Shown one piece after another: positions 57,545-64,000 of a stretch of 64,000 nt of DNA. Source of the stretch: Yponomeuta sedellus (taxonomy: Eukaryota > Arthropoda > Insecta > Lepidoptera > Yponomeutidae); contig OW203721.1 in assembly GCA_934045075.1 (NCBI GenBank), forward strand, positions 21,514,672-21,578,671. Direction: 5' to 3'. Each line of letters starts with the position of its first letter. Position 1 is the stretch's first letter. A program made the position numbers and the translations under genes. Under the pieces are notes generated by a model, which had not been told where the DNA came from, searched no databases, and saw only the letters and a list, made by a program, of their open reading frames with translations.

Positions 57545-57770
57545 TTTAAAAACGTATTTAGAGGCTAAAAATTCCACCCATGCCGGGATTCAAACCCGCG
57601 ACCTCTGGCTATCCGTGCCAGCGCTCTTCCAACTGAGCTAATGAGCGACTCACCGGCATCAGTGAAATCTCGAACCTCTTTATAACACTCTCTGTATTAC
57701 GTAAATAGGTTTTTAAAATTGTCCTTAGCACGGGTTAGTGCATTAAAAAGAATATAATCAAAGGGGTTAC
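57545..57770 (+). mobile_element. Fold-back tRNA-type SINE
   Basis: A minus-oriented unit (57545-57702) joins directly to a plus-oriented tail (AAATAGGTTTTTAAAATTGTCC...GCATTAAAAAGAATATAAT, 57703-57760). No convincing target-site duplication was found. Confidence 0.75.
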
Positions 57771-58364
57771 TTTGATAAAATCGCATGCAACGAATGCACG
57801 TCGCCTCGACGAGGGTTGTAAGTCTGTAACTACGAATCGTCTGAAGTTCATTTATATGTAAAACTAGCGGACCCAACATTGTCCTGCATGCAGCGCCATC
57901 TGCCGGGCTGATTGGTGAATCTAAACCATACAGGGCGCTAACCAGTTGCATGCAAAAAAATAGACATGCATGTCAATCATGGTGACAAAACGGTAAATGA
58001 AATCTTTTATTTCTCCCCGTATGAAGTAACGTTGGATTGGTCATTCAAAAATTTTGTCGATGAAGAATGATTTTTTTTTAATAAATCTTTCTTTTACTCT
58101 TTCGTGTTCTGTTTGCGAAATATCTAAGTTTGAAGCGCAATTTTTGAGTTGAATTTTGTATTGTATTTTTTTTCCTTCCTTTGTATTGTATTTTTGTGGT
58201 AGACTAACACAAAATATAAATCGTAGATTAAATTTGAATAACTTAATTAAGCGAAAGAAAATGCTTGCAGAACGCATTTTCATTCAGTCAATTAAGGATT
58301 TAATAACTTCCATAAATCTACCTATTTTAATCGATAGATTTATAAAAATATGTACATAAATACA
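57771..58364. other. Intron 1, nothing recognised
   Basis: AT-rich sequence. Confidence 0.4.
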
Positions 58365-58579
58365 TACATAACCTCACGCCTGTATCCCAGAGGGGTAGGC
58401 AGAGACCAGGGACTGCCACTTGCCACGATCCTGACAGATCACCTTCGCTTCATCAACGTTCATAAGTCGTTGCATGCACGCACGTCGGTTCCGGGTACTT
58501 TTTATCTTTCCCTTTGCTAATACATCCCCTATTTGGTCGATGTAGGTCCGTCTGGGACGTCCCTTACCAGCCCTAAATT
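58365..58579 (-). mobile_element. LINE C-terminal fragment
   Basis: The inverse of the 2955-3262 family, better preserved. It runs from CATAACCTCACGCCTGTATC through CGTTGCATGCACGCACGTCGG to CGTCTGGGACGTCCCTTACC. The last block encodes the GRPRRT-like segment usual before the C-terminus. Confidence 0.7.
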
Positions 58580-59283
58580 ATGTGTTATCGGAATAAAAAG
58601 TGAATAAATAATTTGAAGTGGCGTGCAGGTGGCTTCGCGGCCCTTTAATCAATTCACTGAATAACCGTCGATACAACCGCGAACTATGTTAATTGATTGC
58701 CAGATCGTGTGCTATTGGCCCGATGAAATGTTACCAATACCAGACGTAATCAATACACATTCAAGAGCCAATCGAGCAATAACAGGACATTAATCTGGAC
58801 TCGTAAGTTTTGCCACCGTTATCCACCACACGGTCCATTAACTTTTGTTTAAAAACGAACACCCGAAGTGCACGTTCAGATTATTATTGCTTAGTGAACT
58901 AGAACAGTCTCATTGCTTACTGTATTGTATACCTATTCCTTTGCGGAAAGCCAGCTAAATCCCAAAGTTCAGCACGAAAGAAAGAGAAGTCCTATGGCGG
59001 CAGAAAGAGAAATCGATAAAAGCCCCGTAGGAGAAAGAGACGGCTATAAGGTCTCGTTAGAGGGAGACGCCATGAAAACATTTTGGAAGTTTAATTTCAT
59101 CTACATATCTTACGTCGTGATACTAAGTTAAACCAGTGTTACGTGCTACATACTCGCAATAGTGAAATAAAATAATAAAGCGAAATATTCAAGAAAAACT
59201 AGACAAAATCACGCAATCAGAAAGGAAAAGCGTGGCACGAAAAAAATAAAGGTACTAATAGGTGATAAATATGTAATACTTAC
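58580..59283. other. Intron 1, donor side
   Basis: No exon or repeat is recognised. The intron begins GTAAGT on the minus strand at 59283. Confidence 0.5.
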
Positions 59284-59383
59284 CGACAGCAATTTTCTCG
59301 ACGGCGAAAGGCTGCGCTGACACGAAACGCTTTCCGAACAATAACAAACCGGCTAAAAACAACAGGACGTACGCTTTTGCCAT
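59284..59383 (-). CDS. GluR1-like: AMPA-type glutamate receptor, exon 1 (signal peptide)
   Basis: The start codon at 59383 (minus) sits in GAGAAAATGGC, a good insect start context. The exon encodes 33 codons and the first base of a Gly codon, ending at GTAAGT. The translation MAKAYVLLFLAGLLLFGKRF then VSAQPFAVEKIAV shows a basic residue, a 12-residue hydrophobic core and a VSA/Q site, so a cleaved signal peptide of about 23 residues is expected. The mature protein would start QPFAVEKI and run into exon 2 (GAIFDQN), as in insect AMPA-type receptors. Exon phases match exon 2 exactly. The 5' end of the mRNA is not defined; this is at least the first coding exon. Confidence 0.9.
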
Positions 59384-59460
59384 TTTCTCGGCCAAACGGA
59401 CTCTGTGCGTATCAGCCAGCTCAAGCCTCGCTATGCCATGCTAGTCCGTGAGAATTACTC
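59384..59460 (-). promoter_or_regulatory. Receptor 5' UTR with two-codon upstream ORF
   Basis: Upstream of the start codon on the minus strand, ATGGCATAG (59431-59439) forms a start codon followed after one codon by a stop. Such minimal upstream ORFs can lower translation of the main frame. That the mRNA includes this stretch is inferred from its position. Confidence 0.45.
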
Positions 59461-59517
59461 TAACCGGGAGAGACAATTTGGGCTGATTTGCAACTTGATC
59501 TGTGTGCAGAGATGCTG

Positions 59518-59635
59518 CGTACGAACCTGAGACTTAGGGGCGACTGCCGGCGTGGGCGGGCCGCGGTGGCGTGGGGCGCGGGGGGCGCCGCCCTGCCGCC
59601 CCCCGTCCCACCCTGCCGTGGGAGCCTCTCTCCTT
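59518..59635 (-). promoter_or_regulatory. GC-rich block upstream of the receptor, candidate promoter
   Basis: About 118 bp of very GC-rich, CpG-containing DNA (GGGCGGGCCGCGG, GGGGCGCGGGGGGCGCCG) lies 135-250 bp upstream of the receptor start codon, in otherwise AT-rich DNA. No TATA box is obvious. Position and composition suggest the promoter or 5' UTR. Confidence 0.4.
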
Positions 59636-61325
59636 ATTATCACGCCGATATCAATCATACTTTGCGTTCTTTGCGATCTTCAGCAGTTTACAACGTCTCC
59701 TATAACTTCTCGTCGTGTAAATAAACTCCTGAGGTCACGCCTCGAATATCCAATTGTACTGTCGGGTGTTCTCGGTGAGATATTGCGTTGTTTCATCGGC
59801 TAAAGAGTGTTGTGAGTTATTTTTATGCGTTTTCTTTGTTCTAAGGGTAGGTTAGACACGTATGTTAAGCGGTTAGCCTGCAGATGGTGCGCGCGTCGCC
59901 CCCCACCTCCTAGGAACGTACCCGCGTCGTGAGTTACCCACATCTCCGTGAAAACTCGCTGCTCCAGGCACCGTCTATTTGCGTATGTTAGCGCGACGGG
60001 GTAATAATAAACCCTTTTTATTTATGGCCCCTCATCAAAAGTGATTTTTGGCTTTACATCATGGAAAATCAAATTTTTTTTGGCTACGTAAGGAGTAAAA
60101 AGTTAAGTTGTTTTTAATTCTAATAATAGAGAAGCGCGACCCATATTATTGTAAGCTATTGCATACTGATGTATCCTTACGTGCACTGTAACTGCTTGAA
60201 TTGTGCAGCGAGTGACTCGATTTAGTGTTTAAAACCTGTTCTAAATTGTGTGCTTTAAGTGTGAACCTGTAATAAGCTTTATGTTTCCCTATATAAAAAT
60301 CTATGCTATTTGTAATAGCTGTTGGTTTACCTTGAGTTGGTTGAGCTCTACCAATTACAAACTTTGTCGCGGTGTGTCTCTGCTGCTGCAAATGGCAACT
60401 GACTTATCATAGTGCTGGGGGCGTGAACCCTCAGCGCTGATTTTCAGTCAGTACCGAAAGCCCTAAGTGCTCTAGAGCGCGGCGTGACCTGTTGCAAAGT
60501 AATAAATAAAACAATATAATAAATACATTCAACATAACAGTAAAAACAGTCAAGATAATAATAAACGTGTGTAAACAAAATAAAAATATTGGTTTATAGT
60601 TAGGCAAATTTAGCGAAATATGTCAATTAATAAATAATACATTTCTGTGCATATTCATATAAAAGAAAATAAACATGGATATTATAATGTACTTGTATTT
60701 AAATATGAAATATTAATTATATATACATATATGGTAAAGATAGAATAAATACGCAGTAAATACGCATCCTCGATGCGATCACATTCTCGTAGTTACGTCA
60801 ATTAGTCGTAGTGTTAAGTCTGCGGCGCGAAGTTCGATTTATTAAGTGTGACATGTTTTAAATAAATATATATTTTGATATATCTCTTTTCTATTGCGCA
60901 TCCTGTTATTCAAAGTAATACTACACGTACTTCTCAAAGACCTCATTTGTACATTTCTAATCACAAATGTTCATTATGGATTTGCCAATCAGCATAGGAG
61001 GCTCGCTGATTGTTACCCAGGGTGCGGTAGACGTACGGGCTCAGTGAGTACGTCGTTCCGGGAGGCTCCTTTCATGATATATCATGATCTACTATGGAAA
61101 AGCAACGGACCGCCATCATTGGGAAGCTGGGGTCCCTTCAGGAAGCCTGCAGTGACATCGGAGCACTGCTGGCTTTCTGAAAAGAGATAGGCTGGCTGGA
61201 GTAAACTGACAGCTCCATTACGTACAATGGCCCAATCATTAGGCTAAGTGCGGAAATCTCAGGTCTAAGTAACTAACTATGATCTACTAAAAAAAATGCT
61301 AGAGATTTGATTAACACTTACATAT
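59636..61325. other. Upstream flank, no supported gene
   Basis: Frames at 59488-59803 run across the GC-rich block and have no domain. A short frame at 60894-61190 (SVSTSFREAPFMIYHDLLWK) is not recognised. No second gene is seen. Confidence 0.4.
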
Positions 61326-61740
61326 TTATTTTCTTTTTAATGCACTAACCCGTGCTAAGGACAATTTTAAAAACCTATTTAGAGGCTAAAAATTCCACCC
61401 ATGCCGGGACTCGACTGCAGGCAGATGCTGGATGCGGCAAGCTCTTGAGCTTCCCCTAATGAGCGCCATAGCGCCCTGTCTTCACAGGGCGCTATGGCGC
61501 TCATTAGGGGAGGGCTATGTCCAGCAGTGGACTAGTATAGCCTGACGATGACGATGATGACGGGACTCGAACCCGCGACACTCGCTGCCTGTACGTAATA
61601 CAGGGAGTATTGGAAAGAGGTTCGAAGTTTCACTGATGCCGGTAGTCGCCCATTGGCTCAGTTGGGAGAGCGCTGGCACGGTTAACCAGGTCGCGGGTTC
61701 GAGTCCCGGCACGGGTGGAATTTTTAGCCTACTTACACAT
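61326..61740 (-). mobile_element. tRNA-type SINE split by a LINE stub, with a plus-oriented unit
   Basis: A minus-oriented SINE start (TTTTTAATGCACTAACCCGTGC to CCGGGACTCGA, 61338-61414) is broken by a 146-bp LINE insert and resumes at 61571. A plus-oriented unit follows (CGCTGCCTGTACG... to GGTGGAATTTTTAGCC). Imperfect CACTTACATATT / TACTTACACATT flanks could be the target-site duplication. Confidence 0.75.
61405..61570 (+). mobile_element. LINE 3' stub with inverted 5' end and 10-bp TSD
   Basis: CGGGACTCGA flanks it (61405-61414, 61561-61570). The right part is the YVQQWTS-type 3' end, finishing GACGATGACGATGATGA. The left part (CTTCCCCTAATGAGCGCCAT...CCTGTCTTC) is its inverse, joined at CTTCACAGGGCG. 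Inversion at the 5' end with a duplication fits twin priming or snap-back during insertion. Confidence 0.85.
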
Positions 61741-62881
61741 TACTTGTTTTTTAACTTAACTTATTTTATAATTTAATATTGTAGGTATCGTGTTAAAATC
61801 TACTTGCCTTAACTCCTGCTCTAAATTACAGCCATAAAGCCGGGGAGTGCTGAAAACCAGCGTTTGTCACTACTCAGTGGTAACCGACATGTTAGCTCTC
61901 TCCTTTTACCAAAATGGAAAAAAAATTGATTGTTGATACTATTTCTGTTAATTGTTATGTGTTTTCGTAGTAAAAGATTTCTATTCTATATTCGGTTTTA
62001 TTCTACCGAAGCTATAAGAGTGCCAATTGTACACATTTTTTTAGATATAATTGTAATGGATTACAAGGAATCATCGTGATTCTGGTTGCGCAAAAAATAT
62101 AGTCAATCTCTATTTAACAATCTTTCATGATCACCATAAATTATTAACTTTATTCTGCAATCACTTACGTGAAGTTATGTCTCAAAAGTCCGAGTTTCTC
62201 TCTTATTTAAAGAGATCAATCATGGCGAGTAGAAAAGATATCTTTCTAAAAAAATTACATGAAAAAAGTTATTGCTGTATTCTATAATTGTATCTTACTG
62301 GTGTCTATACGTTCACCCTGTGAAAGTCAGATGTACCTACTCGTAAACGGTCTAAGTAGTAAGTGGATTAATACTTATTAAAAACTTAACTAATTTTATC
62401 TTATCTTTAGTTTTATAAATCTTTAACCGACTTCAAAAAAGGAGAAGGTTATCAATTCGAAGCGTATATTATATATTTTTTAAGTAAAGTTTTATTTTGA
62501 CAGGAATGGCCAATGTTGCCATGTTCTAGCCACAAATATTTCTACACTACTAATCTTTGACGAAATTTTTTATACATTACTTTATTCAATCCATCAATCG
62601 AGCAGCCTGTATTCTTTCGCTGGATACGATCCTGTCACGGCGCGCCACTTATGTCTGTCTTCTGCAATCCTCATCCAGGCGTTGCAAACAGTCTGCCTCA
62701 TACCGTCGAAGAAAGAGTACAGAAATTCTTCTAGACGGACAATTACTGGGTCATCTCGATCATTATTAGAGAAATTAATGTATTAATTTTGGACAATGGT
62801 TCTGCCTACTGGCCGGGGGCGCCTGCTTAATTGATCACGTTAAATCTGTGGAAATCTCGTTGCCCAATGCGCGGCCGGCCT
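61741..62881. other. Upstream flank, no supported gene
   Basis: A moth-type repeat scrap CCGACTTCAAAAAAGGAGAAGG lies near 62425-62450. A 70-codon frame at 62557 is unsupported. Confidence 0.4.
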
Positions 62882-63243
62882 TTAAGGCGCTTAGGGGTGC
62901 TTACTAGCGCCACCGATGGAATTAAAAGCATAACTGGTTTTATAATATTATTATGTTTTCTTCAAAAAGCTAAGATTTAAAAATTTTAAATACTGATATA
63001 ACTATTTTCAGAACTATCTAAAACCGAGGATAAACAACCTAGGACTTTTATAGTTTTCTGACAAAAACAACCGTTTTTAGCGGAAATCGATTCAATTACT
63101 AGGATGTTGACAATACGTTTTAGCCTGTATGTTATAAAAATTGTTATCGCAAATATTAATAATGTTGGAAGAAAATGCATTATAAAACAATTTATGATTT
63201 TTATTCCATTGGTGGTGCTAGGTAGCAACCCTAAACGCCTTAA
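62882..63243. mobile_element. TIR MITE, intact copy with TTAA flanks
   Basis: The best copy of the family. TTAA at 62882-62885 and 63240-63243 flank a 354-bp element starting GGCGCTTAGGGGTGC. TIR similarity of about 50 bp includes AGCGCCACCGATGGAAT and the inverse at 63205-63222. The interior block TTTTTAGCGGAAATCGATT is shared with 39500 and 55690. TTAA targets are typical of piggyBac-type elements, but ends and length alone do not prove that group. Confidence 0.8.
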
Positions 63244-63447
63244 GCTCAAGCTCAAAGGGAAATAAAAAGATATTTCCATTGCAAATTAAAGCAAGTTTGA
63301 TTTTGATCGCTACTTCGGGGAAGAAGTCGATCAGCCATCTCACTCAGCTGGGTCACTAACAAAATACGACGGAAGCGCTGAGATAAAAACAATTTGGGTT
63401 ACGGTATTTTCATTATTATTTATGAGATACTTTATTTTGTCTCGGTT

Positions 63448-63795
63448 CATATCAACCCTTGTACGTCCCCACTGCTAGGGCACGGGTCTCTTCCTGCATC
63501 GCTGAAGGGTTTGGCCAAATCCGGGTTGGTGGAGGATTGTAAGACAGTGATGGGCCTTACAGTCCGAAGATATCAAGCCGCCCATAAGGCCTCTGATATA
63601 GCTTCACTACTGCCATTGCATGACAGCCGGCTCCAGCCGATTAGCGTGCCTTGTGAAGCACGGAATCTCTCGGAATAAATGCCACTAGCGGTAGTCACGG
63701 GACGGTCACCCATCCTGCATAAGACCGCACCTGTGGTTGCTTAACTTAAGTGATTGATTCCAATCACTCAGTTCGACTAGGCCACGAGCGTTTCT
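63448..63795 (-). mobile_element. 5S-derived SINE, near full length
   Basis: It runs from ATATCAACCCTTGTACGTCCCC to GACTAGGCCACGAGCG. The 5S-like block is at about 63697-63745. It has a deletion around the GGAGTATGGCC region. Confidence 0.82.
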
Positions 63796-63822
63796 AAATT
63801 ATCTAATACATAAAAAATAAAA

Positions 63823-63915
63823 CCAGGACTTGGCCCCCGTGGTGGAGTATCACCTTTCTGCGATGCGGGAAGAGACCTGTGTCCCAGCAGTGGTGATATA
63901 CAAAGGTTGATATCA
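63823..63915 (+). mobile_element. 5S-derived SINE, 3' fragment
   Basis: ACCAGGACTTGGCCCCCGTGG...AAGAGACCTGTGTCCCAGC...ACAAAGGTTGATATC is the family 3' end. It lies 28 bp from the inverted near-full copy, so the two form a partial inverted pair. Confidence 0.75.
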
Positions 63916-64000
63916 ACATAATTTATCGCCATAGGTTTCAAGATTAAAATAATGCCAAATGCTTTTAAGGATTGCAATTGACATATTTTCAATAGACTAT

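Overview
The window is nuclear DNA from an insect, most likely a moth or butterfly (Lepidoptera). It is AT-rich and crowded with interspersed repeats. These include tRNA-derived and 5S-rRNA-derived SINEs, 3'-end stubs of several LINE families (with C-terminal signatures such as YVQQWTS and VSAYPSGIQA), MITEs and long microsatellites. I know those signatures from lepidopteran genomes; the species cannot be named from the sequence. There are no bacterial-style genes, operons, CRISPR arrays or intact transposase or reverse transcriptase genes.

The one host gene I can support is the 5' part of an AMPA-type ionotropic glutamate receptor on the minus strand. Exon 1 (59284-59383) encodes the start codon and signal peptide. 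Exons 2 (37738-37893), 3 (24916-25043) and 4 (15332-15461) encode the first part of the amino-terminal ligand-binding-like domain. All splice junctions obey GT/AG and the reading frame stays open across them, giving 171 complete codons. Introns are about 21.4, 12.7 and 9.5 kb. The rest of the receptor (remaining amino-terminal domain, S1/S2, transmembrane segments) must lie beyond position 1. Everything else is intron, upstream flank or intergenic DNA filled with repeats.

The most unusual structure is at 21479-22900, inside intron 3. A 1.4-kb insertion flanked by a perfect 12-bp target-site duplication has tRNA-type SINE units at both ends. Between them is a 430-bp, about 99% identical, inverted copy of receptor exon 4 with its flanking intron sequence. 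The source (15087-15518) lies 6.3 kb away. This looks like a SINE-borne capture of a host exon. It also places about 430 nt of self-complementary RNA in the receptor pre-mRNA. The same SINE family occurs repeatedly as fold-back or tandem multimers that share a single target-site duplication.

Layout: 1-3.3 kb holds LINE stubs and a 140-bp tandem repeat. 3.3-6.0 kb is an uninterrupted (CTGT)n array of about 686 units. 6-15 kb is repeat debris including a decayed LINE with RNase H. 15-25 kb holds exons 4 and 3 with the captured exon between them. 25-38 kb is intron 2, with a long palindrome and MITEs. 38-59 kb is intron 1, with most 5S-SINEs, a truncated LTR element, nested insertions and an 18-copy minisatellite. 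59.3-59.7 kb is exon 1 with a GC-rich upstream region. 59.7-64 kb is upstream flank with SINEs and a TTAA-flanked MITE.
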